Below, in pieces: positions 1 to 8,840 of a stretch of DNA of 64,000 nt. The notes beneath the pieces are model-generated. The model searched no databases. It had not been told where the DNA came from and saw nothing but the letters and a program-made list of their open reading frames with translations. Origin of the DNA: Paenibacillus radicibacter (lineage in GTDB: Bacteria > Bacillota > Bacilli > Paenibacillales > NBRC-103111). A program made the position numbers and the translations under genes. The stretch is from the NCBI RefSeq assembly GCF_024721995.1, contig NZ_JANQBC010000001.1, forward strand, positions 434,001 to 498,000, given 5' to 3'. Position 1 is the stretch's first letter; the number at the start of each line of letters is the position of its first letter.

Positions 1-172
1 CATTCTTCGATCCACTGATAATAACCTTTTGTTTAAAATGCATCTCTTTAACTTCATAGCAAGATGTATGATGAACGCAATTTACAGGTAATTTCTTATC
101 TGTGATAGCTAGAAATCCCACACCATTATTTTTAATGTTTCGATATTCTACTAATTTAGTAATCTCCACCAT
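1..172 (-). CDS. Hypothetical early protein, C-terminus cut by window edge
   Basis: An open frame of 57 codons starts with ATG at 172 behind a GGGAGG ribosome site and runs off the left edge. The visible part begins MVEITKLVEYRN. I do not recognise it. It is the last visible gene of the minus-strand early cluster. The 173-313 stretch upstream holds its ribosome site and a short inverted repeat (ATGAA/TTCAT near 248) but no further gene. Confidence 0.6.
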   Translation of the reverse strand, partial: MVEITKLVEYRNIKNNGVGFLAITDKKLPVNCVHHTSCYEVKEMHFKQKVIISGSKN

Positions 173-313
173 TATTAATCAACCTCCCTGAATTTATTGT
201 CGCACTCATTCGTCTGAAATGCATCTAGAATAATCTGTACTAAAAAAATGAAACTTGTTCATTAAGAAAGATTCTTCATTTCTCGAACAAAGATTAGATT
301 CGTTATATCAAAA

Positions 314-1444
314 TCATGTGTCTTGACAACTCTTTTCGATTAATTTACAAACGGATTGAGTATGTTCTAATACCTTCTCAATTTCCTTCTTTAACAAACT
401 AGTTTTCTGGTCTAAGATGTGCTGCAAGTCAATAAGCTGCATAGCTTCTTTAGATGGGTTTACTTTATAATATTTGTGGAATTCGTAAGCTCTTCTCCAA
501 TCTGCAACTTCCATGCTTGTTGCAGTTATGAGTTTCTTAATGTTCTGATTCACAATATTGAAGCCTAATAACTGTTTAGGCTCAAGTAAATGTGTAACTT
601 TTGATGCTATTATCTGTTCCCAAGTTTTATATGACAAGTGATTAGCTCCAACAAGAACTGCATCAAATGCATTAAGAATTGGTGGGTTTTTATAAAGATA
701 GCGCATCATATCCTCTAATATTTTTTTGTTATTATATAACTCAGTAGTTAATAACTCTAGATATGCTTCAAAGGTTTTCCGCTGTTCTTCAAGATCACTC
801 TTACTTTTAGCATTATTGGCTAATCTGGTTCCAAACCAAGCACCAACAAACACTAGAACACCACCAAAAAGAACTCCTATAGATTGCCATGATGGATCTG
901 AAAAGAAATTATGTAAGTTCATTCTGTTCAACTCTACTAAAAAAGTGTCGAAAATAAATAAAAGATGTTCCCTACTAAAATAAATTATAAGTGACACCGT
1001 AATAAAAAAATACATTGTACGCATTAGCGCAGTTTGAAAAATATATTTTACAGTCCTCCATTTGCCCACATTAATCCATCCATATTTTATTGCGTACCAA
1101 TTCGCATCCAATTCTTTTAATGTAAAGGGATAAATGAACATATCATTAAATACACCTTTAAATCCCTTTAAATTATTTGAATCTTCCTTTAGCGCGATTT
1201 TTATTTTTCCTTGGTGTTTCTTTTGCCAGCTATGACGCATTTCGTGTGCGAGTGAGATATATCTTTTAGGATCTCGGATATACACTGTGTCTGTTGATTT
1301 TTCATATCCAGCTCTGGAATTTTTATAACCGTTTTCATCTAAATACTTAGAAGCTTTTTCACCAATTACCAAAGGAGGATTGACTCCTAGTGCAGCTCTC
1401 AACTTCTCAAAATGTTCTAACATAGACAAGTTTGTTTCTTTCAT
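314..1444 (-). CDS. Membrane-anchored putative zinc metallopeptidase
   Basis: 376 aa. The N-terminal part carries an HExxH motif (His67, Glu68, His71, in the context LAHEMRHSW) followed about 40 residues later by a KELDANWYA segment whose Glu111 could be the third zinc ligand. This is the layout of gluzincin-type peptidases. Two hydrophobic segments follow (about residues 137-155 and 190-208), then a long charged, helical C-terminal half. The protein would sit in the host membrane with the peptidase domain on one face. Substrate is unknown; a role in clearing a membrane or regulatory protein, or in superinfection exclusion, is inference. Start ATG at 1444 has an AAAGGATGG site upstream. Confidence 0.65.
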   Translation of the reverse strand: MKETNLSMLEHFEKLRAALGVNPPLVIGEKASKYLDENGYKNSRAGYEKSTDTVYIRDPKRYISLAHEMRHSWQKKHQGKIKIALKEDSNNLKGFKGVFNDMFIYPFTLKELDANWYAIKYGWINVGKWRTVKYIFQTALMRTMYFFITVSLIIYFSREHLLFIFDTFLVELNRMNLHNFFSDPSWQSIGVLFGGVLVFVGAWFGTRLANNAKSKSDLEEQRKTFEAYLELLTTELYNNKKILEDMMRYLYKNPPILNAFDAVLVGANHLSYKTWEQIIASKVTHLLEPKQLLGFNIVNQNIKKLITATSMEVADWRRAYEFHKYYKVNPSKEAMQLIDLQHILDQKTSLLKKEIEKVLEHTQSVCKLIEKSCQDT

Positions 1445-1522
1445 ATATTCTAGCCATCCTTTCAGTTAGTATAAATTTGTGACGAAGTTGAACTCCTTAT
1501 TTAAATTACATCACATTAACAT

Positions 1523-1714
1523 TTAATCCTCAATCGGATCGTACATACTCCTAATCTGAATACAAAGCTCATGTGCCTTTTCTAGTTGTTTCTGTGCAAC
1601 TTCATGACTAATTCTGTCCCTATCATTGTCTTGATTTGCTTTTGCACTACCAACTAGCAATTGAATCTCTCCAACTAGTTTAAGTATATCCCTCGTTTTT
1701 CCTCTTGCTTTCAA
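1523..1714 (-). CDS. Hypothetical small charged protein
   Basis: 63 aa, predicted helical and rich in charged residues, with no recognisable family. It is in the early minus-strand series and is followed by the metallopeptidase-like gene. Confidence 0.5.
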   Translation of the reverse strand: MKARGKTRDILKLVGEIQLLVGSAKANQDNDRDRISHEVAQKQLEKAHELCIQIRSMYDPIED

Positions 1715-1747
1715 TTATCATACCCCTTTCTTTATCAAATCCCAATT

Positions 1748-2113
1748 CTATTCTGTATCATAAACTTTCTCAAAAATCCACTTTATTCGTTCTTTACTTT
1801 TAATTTTTTTCCTAATGTATCTTTTTGCATTATCAAGTGATTTAAATTCTATTGCAGGATCATGAGCCCTTGAATTGTTGCTATATATATAGGAATCTCT
1901 TACCCAAGAGGGTGAATTTTCATCTGTATTATAATTTAGAAATACGACATAATATTCACTAATAACTTCTTTCTCATTTACAAACCATGAATTCCTATGG
2001 AACTCAATCCTTCCCCAATAGAAACAAGGTTCATAGCCCTTTGAAGTGTAATATTCACCTTTAACGAATGTTTTCCACATACCTGCTATGCCACTTTTAA
2101 CTGTCTTCTCCAA
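1748..2113 (-). CDS. Hypothetical protein, aromatic-rich
   Basis: 121 aa with many Trp, Tyr and Phe residues and a basic C-terminal segment. No known domain recognised. Its stop codon overlaps one copy of the early-cluster inverted repeat (1734-1751) and another copy (2136-2153) lies just upstream of its ribosome site. Confidence 0.55.
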   Translation of the reverse strand: MEKTVKSGIAGMWKTFVKGEYYTSKGYEPCFYWGRIEFHRNSWFVNEKEVISEYYVVFLNYNTDENSPSWVRDSYIYSNNSRAHDPAIEFKSLDNAKRYIRKKIKSKERIKWIFEKVYDTE

Positions 2114-2149
2114 CTACTTTCTCCTTTCATTCCAAATCAAATGCCAATT

Positions 2150-2677
2150 TTATTTATTTCTATAGTTTCCCCGCGACCAACTTTCTTCTCGGACTATGCT
2201 TCGAATGGTAGTATGAGAAACTCCATATTTCACTCCTAAACTTCTCATGCTCGATCCATTACTCCATTCTTTTTTAATAATTTCTATTTTCTTCAGTGTA
2301 AGTTTTGCCGTTGGGGCATGTTCTCCACACAGTACAGGTACAATTACTTTCCCCATTTTGTAAGCATGTTTTGCTCCCCCACCTTTTTCTACTACCTGAA
2401 GATTCTCAAGGCGATTGTCAGATATGATCCCATTAGTATGTATGATATGACTAGATTCAGCTACAACCAATGAACCAGCAATAGCAATAATCTCATGTAT
2501 TCTAAATCTGTAATTTTTATTCTCTAAAGTTAGAGTACACGTTAGATATCCATGATTGTCAAAACTACCTAGTTTTAACCCAGTTCTTTTACTAAATATC
2601 TCACCATTTTTTAAATCGATAATGTGTATATTTGATTCAATTATTCTTTTAAGAATTTCTAAGCGATAATGTTTCAT
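2150..2677 (-). CDS. HNH-type free-standing homing endonuclease with C-terminal HTH
   Basis: 175 aa from the ATG at 2677, chosen because GGGGGAATGT precedes it; an in-frame ATG at 2737 lacks such a site. Residues in the middle give an HNH_3-like pattern: RIHEI, then IIHTNG, then DNRLENLQVV, similar to the HIDGNKxNNxxxNL core of phage HNH endonucleases. The C-terminal 50 residues (KLTLKKIEIIKKEWSNGSS onward) look like a resolvase-type HTH for target recognition. Such genes are mobile and usually neutral to phage growth. A repeat copy (2688-2705) overlaps its leader. Confidence 0.7.
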   Translation of the reverse strand: MKHYRLEILKRIIESNIHIIDLKNGEIFSKRTGLKLGSFDNHGYLTCTLTLENKNYRFRIHEIIAIAGSLVVAESSHIIHTNGIISDNRLENLQVVEKGGGAKHAYKMGKVIVPVLCGEHAPTAKLTLKKIEIIKKEWSNGSSMRSLGVKYGVSHTTIRSIVREESWSRGNYRNK

Positions 2678-2818
2678 ACATTCCCCCATAAAAACGATAT
2701 TTGATCTAGATTTCAGTGAAAGTATATCCTGCTTCACGTTTTGTTGAATTTATCAACTAGTGTAAGATATCTTTCTTTTTCCCCTTGCTTTCACTTCTCA
2801 TATTCCTTTCCTATGAAA

Positions 2819-3382
2819 TCATCGTTTTATATCTTCTATCAGTTTCCACTCGCCTGATCTTACTTTTCTAATAATCTCTCGCTTAACTTTATTTATTAAC
2901 TCCTCTGGGTCTTGCAATGTTTTGTGTTTAGAATCACAATGTTCGCAATATAATACTTGTCTGTCAGAATAATAATAATCTCCACTATCTGGCTTTAAAA
3001 TTAGTAATCCTTTGCACTTTTTGCAAGTTGGAACAAGAGTATTTTTATTAACGTCGTAACTTCCATCATACATCTTTATCCATTCCCATTCCCATTTAAC
3101 TCCTTCAATAATGTCTTCCTTGTAACTATTGAATGGATGAATTTCTGTGCTAGATTTAGAATTTAATACTTTTACAATGATCCAAAAAACTACAAAGAAG
3201 CATATTATTATCCAAATAGGAACCCCAAAGTTTAATACAGATAGTATAACTTCCCAAATTACTTTAATAGATTCTATAAGTGGAATTGATTTTACATATG
3301 AAACAAAAGGAGTGATAATAGCTAATATAATAAAAGATGAAATAACCGATGCAGTAATTGGATGTTTGAAAAAATTCTTCAA
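2819..3382 (-). CDS. Two-TM membrane protein with zinc ribbon
   Basis: 187 aa from a TTG at 3382 with GAGGAGG spaced correctly upstream. Two hydrophobic segments (about residues 8-28 and 45-70) are followed by a soluble tail with two Cys pairs (CKKC and CEHC) about 30 residues apart, a zinc-ribbon pattern. Function unknown; a membrane-acting early protein is the most that can be said. Confidence 0.6.
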   Translation of the reverse strand: MKNFFKHPITASVISSFIILAIITPFVSYVKSIPLIESIKVIWEVILSVLNFGVPIWIIICFFVVFWIIVKVLNSKSSTEIHPFNSYKEDIIEGVKWEWEWIKMYDGSYDVNKNTLVPTCKKCKGLLILKPDSGDYYYSDRQVLYCEHCDSKHKTLQDPEELINKVKREIIRKVRSGEWKLIEDIKR

Positions 3383-3458
3383 AAAAGTAACCTCCTCACA
3401 TTGCAAAATAGTATTTCAGATAATTCTTCTAACCCTCTGTCCCTTTGAAACCGTTATT

Positions 3459-4109
3459 TCATTCTGATTTTCCCTCGCTCAAGCTAAGAAACTCTGCCTT
3501 TAGACCTTCAATACCTAACGAGTGGACTTTATTCATTACAAACGCCTCGACCTCTCCCTTAGCCTCAGTAACTGTCTTATCCATTTGCTCATTAAAGGAT
3601 GCTGCCACAAATGGAATATTAGAAGACACTTCTTGTCTAAGTTGTGAAAGTTGCTTAAGAATAAGTTCTTTATCAGATTTCTTCGGTGCTGTCTTATCTT
3701 CTAATATGCGTTCCGCGTCCTCTGTAATCTTCTCTAACCGTTCACTTAAATTAACCATTCTTTCTTCAAATTCTTTTTCGAAAATCTCACGTTTGTTTTC
3801 TTCTGGGCAATTATCCATCCTCTTACCATTCAACCGACGAATAGTTACAGGCACACCATCGCCCATATTCATAGATGTAATCAATTCAGCAAATTGGTTT
3901 TGAGACATTTCTACCTCAACAATTTCACTCTTTCCGTAATACCAATCTTTATTTAAATCGCGCTCCTTAATCGCATGTCTGAGTCTCATTGTAATCGTAT
4001 GTTGGTGTTTAATGCTGCTCCCAAACAGATTAGAATACCCTCCACTTGTTCTCGAAAATCCAAGCATTCCAAAACTTTCATGTTCTTCTTTTTTTCCATC
4101 GATAGGCAT
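3459..4109 (-). CDS. Hypothetical coiled-coil early protein
   Basis: 216 aa. The N-terminal 100 residues look globular (HESFGMLGFSRTSGG, then FGSSIKHQHTI) and the C-terminal half is a Glu/Lys-rich coiled coil. I cannot assign a function. The start at ATG 4109 has an AAAAGGAGAAT site. Repeat copies lie at 3445-3462 (overlapping its stop) and 4141-4158 (upstream). Confidence 0.6.
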   Translation of the reverse strand: MPIDGKKEEHESFGMLGFSRTSGGYSNLFGSSIKHQHTITMRLRHAIKERDLNKDWYYGKSEIVEVEMSQNQFAELITSMNMGDGVPVTIRRLNGKRMDNCPEENKREIFEKEFEERMVNLSERLEKITEDAERILEDKTAPKKSDKELILKQLSQLRQEVSSNIPFVAASFNEQMDKTVTEAKGEVEAFVMNKVHSLGIEGLKAEFLSLSEGKSE

Positions 4110-4158
4110 ATTTTAATTCTCCTTTTGCTTTATTTTTCCTATGAAAGAGTCTTTTTAT

Positions 4159-4632
4159 TTACTTTTCTAGTTTATTCTTCTCATAGAAACTAAGTATCGA
4201 TGGTAAAATTTTTTCTAGATCGTAAATATTGAAATGTGCAGCGAACCCATAGTCTTGTGCGCGTAAATTTGTTTCTTTTGATACAGCATACTCTTGTATA
4301 GTTAATATTCGATTATCATCATGAAATACTTCTGAAATGGCTTTATGATTTCCAAACTCTTCATATTTGTAAAGTAAATAATCTTGAAGATTTAATCTTT
4401 TTCGAGTAAATTCATCAATAGGTCCCTTGTTATCTTCACCATAATACTCTTCTTTTTTCTTATTATACAAGGTATTTATTTGTTCAAGTAAAAAACTAAA
4501 AGCTTTAAAATCAATTTGTTTTCCATCTTCATCGGTTAAAGTAACACCTAAAGAATTCTCATTAAAATTTATTTTGATAGTATGATTACTAAGAAATGCA
4601 ATCTCATTTGAGTAAAATTCCTTTATATCCAT
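4159..4632 (-). CDS. Hypothetical early protein
   Basis: 157 aa, acidic, mixed alpha/beta by composition, no family recognised. Separated from the next gene by the 18-bp repeat and a ribosome site, the standard spacing in this cluster. Confidence 0.55.
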   Translation of the reverse strand: MDIKEFYSNEIAFLSNHTIKINFNENSLGVTLTDEDGKQIDFKAFSFLLEQINTLYNKKKEEYYGEDNKGPIDEFTRKRLNLQDYLLYKYEEFGNHKAISEVFHDDNRILTIQEYAVSKETNLRAQDYGFAAHFNIYDLEKILPSILSFYEKNKLEK

Positions 4633-4665
4633 TTAGATCATCCTCATCAAATAGTATTTTTACTA

Positions 4666-4941
4666 TCATTCAAATTCAACTATATCTTCTAAATCAACAT
4701 ATCCATTTTTCCCTGTATCTCGAAAGATCACCTTTGCTTGATATGGTTCTTTAGATTTGCTATACCTAAATCCACTCACTACGAATTTACGATCTCGATG
4801 CTTCAACTTATTTTTATTTAGTGGTTCACATATGTAAGAGTTGCCAATCATCACCTTAATACTTCTTTTAGCACCATTGTGTCTTTGCAAATTTACTGTA
4901 ACATAAGTAGGGTTGTTTTGTAGTATAGAAAATAGATTCAC
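4666..4941 (-). CDS. Hypothetical small basic protein
   Basis: 91 aa, basic N-terminal two thirds and an acidic C-terminus (VDLEDIVEFE). No family recognised. Preceded by AGGAGAT. Confidence 0.5.
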   Translation of the reverse strand: MNLFSILQNNPTYVTVNLQRHNGAKRSIKVMIGNSYICEPLNKNKLKHRDRKFVVSGFRYSKSKEPYQAKVIFRDTGKNGYVDLEDIVEFE

Positions 4942-4983
4942 CTTAATCTCCTCTTCACTTATAGTAAAATGGATTTTTTATCG

Positions 4984-5241
4984 TCATACTAGCTTTACTT
5001 CTCTCCACCAATTAACTTTGCTGCATAAAAATCTTCTCTCAGGATCTGATGGATTCTGTAACACAATATCTCTATCGTTTACTTCGAAAACAATTCGTGT
5101 CACTCCAGCAGAACCACCATATCCACTAACAAGAGATACTACTTTATCTCCAGCGCTAGGTATATCACCGACATATCTCTGATATTCCTCAATAATTTCT
5201 GGTCTATAGTTTGCCAGATAATCCTTTAACTCTAACTTCAA
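4984..5241 (-). CDS. Small protein with SGYGG motif, paralogue of 15383-15718
   Basis: 85 aa. The layout E-Y-x-R-Y, then GDKVVSLVSGYGGSAG, then a beta-rich stretch ending RRFLCSKVNWW matches the protein at 15383-15718 (YKRY, GTKVITLRSGYGGFGG, NEYLCSFEDFH). The two are probably paralogues within this phage. The beta-rich region with a Gly-rich turn could be an SH3-like barrel, but that is inference. Confidence 0.55.
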   Translation of the reverse strand: MKLELKDYLANYRPEIIEEYQRYVGDIPSAGDKVVSLVSGYGGSAGVTRIVFEVNDRDIVLQNPSDPERRFLCSKVNWWREVKLV

Positions 5242-5278
5242 TCTAAACCCCTCCTTTATTTAGCATGAAACTGACATT

Positions 5279-5443
5279 TTATTTGTTTTTCAAATCGTCA
5301 AGAAGCGTTTCAATTGAAACTTTAGTAGCAATTAATCTTGTAGTTGCTTTTTTCTTATCGTCATTGTTGTAGTCTTCTTTTGCAGTTTTGGCATAAAGAA
5401 TGATATCGCTCAATCGGTCTAACACTTCTTCTTTATTTAACAT
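5279..5443 (-). CDS. Hypothetical small helical protein
   Basis: 54 aa (MLNKEEVLDRLSD start), all-helical by composition. Its TAA stop lies inside a copy of the early repeat (5265-5282), as for many genes here. The start at 5443 is preceded by a GGGGG stretch that serves as ribosome site. Confidence 0.55.
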   Translation of the reverse strand: MLNKEEVLDRLSDIILYAKTAKEDYNNDDKKKATTRLIATKVSIETLLDDLKNK

Positions 5444-5482
5444 TTTGATTTAACCCCCATCCTTATGAAATTGACCTTTTAT

Positions 5483-5689
5483 TTACAATTCTTCAACTTC
5501 TACATTGATCACTGGCAATTTATAATTCTTCATCATTGTGCGCTTTTGTGTCTCTAATTCTTCAGGACTGATTAATTCCTTTTCCCATCCATCTACAATT
5601 TTTATTGACGATGTATCTCCTAAATTTCCCAATATAAATACGTACTTATACTTAAAACCTTTTCTTTTAAACATTTCTGTCAAATCCAT
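5483..5689 (-). CDS. Hypothetical small protein
   Basis: 68 aa, starting MDLTEMFKRKG with AGGGAGAT upstream. No family recognised. Flanked by repeat copies at 5465-5482 and 5714-5731; the latter is a near-perfect palindrome. Confidence 0.5.
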   Translation of the reverse strand: MDLTEMFKRKGFKYKYVFILGNLGDTSSIKIVDGWEKELISPEELETQKRTMMKNYKLPVINVEVEEL

Positions 5690-5735
5690 TTTTCAAATCT
5701 CCCTCACAATACTATGAAAGTGAACTTTCATAAGC

Positions 5736-5990
5736 TCATGTATTTAAATAGAACATAACTAGCCTACCCGATTTTTGATCAAAATCTACTTCTAAACCAA
5801 TACCCAATTGTTGCTTTGCGTACATACCCAAAACATCTGCAAACCCACCTGTACTATGATCGAATTCAAAACGTAAAGGTGGTATGCCTCTCTCACTACT
5901 GATAATGTCTTTAATTGCGTGAGCAGCGTCAATACCACTTAAAACACTGCTCATTCTATAAGTACCTTCTCTGATTTTAATGTATCCCAT
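5736..5990 (-). CDS. Hypothetical small protein
   Basis: 84 aa, globular-looking (alternating hydrophobic and polar residues, C-terminal beta strand GRLVMFYLNT). Preceded by AGGAGAAGAT. Function unknown. Confidence 0.5.
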   Translation of the reverse strand: MGYIKIREGTYRMSSVLSGIDAAHAIKDIISSERGIPPLRFEFDHSTGGFADVLGMYAKQQLGIGLEVDFDQKSGRLVMFYLNT

Positions 5991-6016
5991 GATTATCTTC
6001 TCCTATCATATGAAAG

Positions 6017-6295
6017 TCAGTTTCTATTGGCTGTCCTTCTCTTGCCTTCAACAGCCATTTTTCTGATAATTTCCCACATTTCATACTCTGTCAATTGATC
6101 ATAAGCATCAGCAACATCTTCAGGAATGGTTTCATATGCTTCTGCCAATTCATCTAACCTATCATGAAATGATTCTTTCGATTCAAAATTGGTACTCTCA
6201 AACAGAAATTTTTTCACAATACTTACTGATTCTTTAATAATCCTCACCCCATGTAATTCAGGTTTTATGGTATTAAACAAATTTCCATTCAGCAA
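6017..6295 (-). CDS. Hypothetical helical protein, start uncertain
   Basis: Up to 92 aa, overlapping the end of the gene upstream by 23 bases. The first in-frame start is TTG at 6295 inside the neighbouring gene and has only a weak ribosome site, so translational coupling or a later GTG start is possible. The body (YETIPEDVADAYDQLTEYEMWEII) is helical and acidic. No family recognised. Confidence 0.45.
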   Translation of the reverse strand: MLNGNLFNTIKPELHGVRIIKESVSIVKKFLFESTNFESKESFHDRLDELAEAYETIPEDVADAYDQLTEYEMWEIIRKMAVEGKRRTANRN

Positions 6296-6482
6296 GCTCT
6301 TGAAGTGTTAAACTATATCTGGATTTTAATAGACCAAGTTCTGCCAGCCTAATGTTAGTTTTAGGTTTTGGGCAATTTTCCAATGGGATTGCCTTATTCG
6401 GATCAATCTTATATCCCAAACTACAGTCCCAATCAACAAATGTCGATTCTAGCGCTTTACACCTTTCACAGTTTTTCTTCAT
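6273..6482 (-). CDS. Small cysteine-containing protein
   Basis: 69 aa with CERC near the N-terminus and two further Cys (DCSLGY, NCPKPK), so a single zinc or Fe-S knuckle is possible. Starts at 6482 behind a GGGGGAAT site. Overlaps the following gene. Function unknown. Confidence 0.5.
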   Translation of the reverse strand: MKKNCERCKALESTFVDWDCSLGYKIDPNKAIPLENCPKPKTNIRLAELGLLKSRYSLTLQELAEWKFV

Positions 6483-6518
6483 TTAATTCCCCCATAGTTA
6501 GCACATAAAACAACTCTT

Positions 6519-6740
6519 TTATTTACTCGCACTAACTTTTTCAATAGCTCTTAACTCGTAATCATAAATAAATTCACTCAGATATTTATCTTTTCGCCAT
6601 ACATCTAGTCTATTCTCATATACATCAACCTCTTTTATTTGTACAATATCACCATTTTTCCAAAGCATGTCACCCTGAACTATTTTCGATACATCTATAA
6701 TTTTAATACATTCATTTGCATCAAAGTCTTCAATTCGCAA
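6519..6740 (-). CDS. Hypothetical small protein
   Basis: 73 aa, probably beta-rich (GDMLWKNGDIVQIKEVDVYENRL resembles an SH3-like barrel only loosely). Repeat copies at 6505-6522 and 6766-6783 flank it. Confidence 0.5.
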   Translation of the reverse strand: MRIEDFDANECIKIIDVSKIVQGDMLWKNGDIVQIKEVDVYENRLDVWRKDKYLSEFIYDYELRAIEKVSASK

Positions 6741-6779
6741 CTCACATTCCTCCTTCCTACATGCGATAAAACTAGTATT

Positions 6780-7112
6780 TTATTTGAATTCGAAAGTTAC
6801 TTCAATGTTGTTCGAGCTTGTAAGAAAGTGAATATAAAAGGGGATTACCCCACGAGAATACTCTCCATCGATTTGAACAAATAAATCTTCGATTGTTTGA
6901 GGTACTTTTATATTAGAATTAAAGCGAATTGTTGTAATAACTTCTGGATTAGCACAGATATAGTTGTCATTGCTCTGAAAATAGATCCTGTCGTTAGACG
7001 AGTTGTCAATACTAGTTACTTCTGTCAATTTGTTTTCTTCTTTGGTTGAAATCCAGTTAATATTATCTTTATACTTTTCAAATAACATAGAAATGGCATC
7101 ATGGTAATTCAT
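6780..7112 (-). CDS. Hypothetical early protein
   Basis: 110 aa from the ATG at 7112, chosen because GGGAGG lies 8 bases upstream; the ATG two codons earlier is too close. No family recognised. Confidence 0.5.
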   Translation of the reverse strand: MNYHDAISMLFEKYKDNINWISTKEENKLTEVTSIDNSSNDRIYFQSNDNYICANPEVITTIRFNSNIKVPQTIEDLFVQIDGEYSRGVIPFYIHFLTSSNNIEVTFEFK

Positions 7113-7157
7113 ATTCATTGCCTCCCAAATATTTTATTGAGATATGAAATCTCCGTT

Positions 7158-7469
7158 TTATTTGATTAAAGAACCTACAACTAACTCTGCCCATTCTTTT
7201 AATTCTGGATTTGATTCTTTACTCTGTAGGAACAAATCGATCTCTTCTGTTGTTCCTTCTCTTTTGAAAAAACAACCTAACCAATCGTTTTTATAGATGG
7301 AATCAAGCTTCCCATTAATTAAAAACATTGTCTCTGTTAAGTAAAATTGTTTTTCTACTTCTATTTCAAAATTATCACGTATACCTAACACATGTACTAC
7401 ATTCGTTTCAATCTCACCTTTAGCATTCTCATGATCCATAGCGTAAAACTTTCCAATTTCAATCTCCAT
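7158..7469 (-). CDS. Hypothetical early protein
   Basis: 103 aa, acidic. Starts MEIEIGKFYAMDHENAKG behind AAAGGGAGTG. No family recognised. Repeat at 7144-7161 overlaps its stop and 7491-7508 lies upstream. Confidence 0.5.
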   Translation of the reverse strand: MEIEIGKFYAMDHENAKGEIETNVVHVLGIRDNFEIEVEKQFYLTETMFLINGKLDSIYKNDWLGCFFKREGTTEEIDLFLQSKESNPELKEWAELVVGSLIK

Positions 7470-7521
7470 TAAAACTCACTCCCTTTCTTCATGAAACTCG
7501 TGTCTATATTCTTTATAAATA

Positions 7522-8004
7522 TTAAATCTGAACTGTTCCTCCAAGAGGAATTATCTCAGAAACATATTGTTCTATTATCTCTCGCTCAATTTGCGTAATT
7601 CTATCAGAATCAGACACATAAAAGTTTACATTACCAGAACCAGAGTCATATCCATTATAAACCAAATCTATATCCGGAAAAATTTTATTGATTGTTCTTA
7701 TAATACCTTCTTTATTCAAGCCTCCTGTTAAAGCTGCTTCGACAATAATTTCAGATGGCTCTTGGTAGTCAGGAATTGCATCAACCATTAATTGATCATA
7801 AGGCTTCACATTAAAATAAACGTGAGCTAATATCTCATTTGTTCCGAATTCACTTAGTTTTCTCATATTCACATCATCTATTTTGAAGTTTTCATCCCAA
7901 GCGTAAATTGTTGCTATTCCCTTTCCAGTTGTATGAACTCTAAGATATTTAATTGCTGGAAATTCTGCTTTTATTAGTTTTTCTGCTAGTAATCTTGTAC
8001 CCAT
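7522..8004 (-). CDS. Hypothetical alpha/beta early protein
   Basis: 160 aa from the ATG at 8004 (TAGGGATG upstream). Two similar-looking alpha-beta halves are suggested by the spaced strands (YLRVHTTGKGIATIYAW and NVNFYVSDSD). Function unknown. Confidence 0.5.
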   Translation of the reverse strand: MGTRLLAEKLIKAEFPAIKYLRVHTTGKGIATIYAWDENFKIDDVNMRKLSEFGTNEILAHVYFNVKPYDQLMVDAIPDYQEPSEIIVEAALTGGLNKEGIIRTINKIFPDIDLVYNGYDSGSGNVNFYVSDSDRITQIEREIIEQYVSEIIPLGGTVQI

Positions 8005-8036
8005 CTGCATCCCTACTCACTTTTATTTTGATGAAA

Positions 8037-8288
8037 TCAGTTTTTTATCATCTTCCACTTCGCTATTACATTTGGATCTATGTCATATTCTTTATCAACG
8101 GATCTTTTGGCTCCTTAAAGTGTGTCATGCCACCCATGTATCAGAGAACTTCCTCTCGATCCGTCATTATGTTCTTCGTAACATTCATAAGAAAATATTG
8201 AACCCCTAATTGTGGAAGTCTCTTGTTTGATTACAGCTTTGTACCAGAAAGTATCTCCATTCGGAATAATCTTCTCCCAACGTATCAT
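8037..8288 (-). pseudogene. Small early gene interrupted by in-frame TAA
   Basis: An 84-codon frame starts at ATG 8288 (MIRWEKIIPNGD) and ends at TGA 8037, where the stop overlaps a repeat copy (8031-8048) exactly as in intact neighbours. It is broken after 57 codons by a TAA (context HDTL-stop-GAKRSV). The fit of the distal end with the gene-repeat architecture suggests the original protein was 82-83 aa. A functional 57-aa product, or a sequence error, cannot be excluded. Confidence 0.5.
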
Positions 8289-8334
8289 ACTGCATATAAT
8301 CCACCTTTCTCAGTGAATATCGTTAATATTAGTT

Positions 8335-8595
8335 TCAAAAAGCCGCTTTCAAAAAATTGATATGTACAATTTCACCAACCTGTTGAGCTGAATAAAATCC
8401 TTCATTCTCTGAAGAATGTTGATATTTTAAAATTTCATCTGACATCTCCTCGGTGAATATTCCTTTGAAATAAGGGATATCTACTACCTCACCAATTCTA
8501 ATGTCAGCACTTGAACGATTGATATCGATTCTTTCCAAAATTGTTTTAACTGGATCGCTTAATTTTCCCCATTCAGTATCAATTACTTTACCCAT
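8335..8595 (-). CDS. Hypothetical early protein
   Basis: 86 aa, starting MGKVIDTEWGKLSDP behind AAAAGGAGAAAT. No family recognised. Repeat 8616-8633 stands upstream. Confidence 0.55.
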   Translation of the reverse strand: MGKVIDTEWGKLSDPVKTILERIDINRSSADIRIGEVVDIPYFKGIFTEEMSDEILKYQHSSENEGFYSAQQVGEIVHINFLKAAF

Positions 8596-8629
8596 TTAAT
8601 ATTTCTCCTTTTCCCATGAAATCCGTGTT

Positions 8630-8808
8630 CTATGAACTCTTAAATCTACTCATGTTGAGTGTTGCTTCATACCCATTTGTTTTCTTGACTTTGTAACAGC
8701 ATCCATCTTGATACATTAATTCAACAATTTCACCTATCACAAAATCTTGTCTAGCTCTCCATGAGTGCAACTGTAACCAGAATTATCAATCACTTCAACA
8801 AACGTCAA
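8630..8808 (-). pseudogene. Small early gene with single-base deletion
   Basis: A TTG start at 8808 with AAAGGAGG eight bases upstream begins MTFVEVIDNSGYSC, then the frame breaks. A second frame carries on as RQDFVIGEIVELMYQDGCC and ends at 8630, where the stop overlaps the repeat at 8616-8633. The total length (179 nt) is one base short of a whole number of codons, so one deleted base explains it. Intact length would be about 58 aa. Confidence 0.55.
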
Positions 8809-8840
8809 GGTGTAACCCTCCTTTTGAAATCAGACATTCA

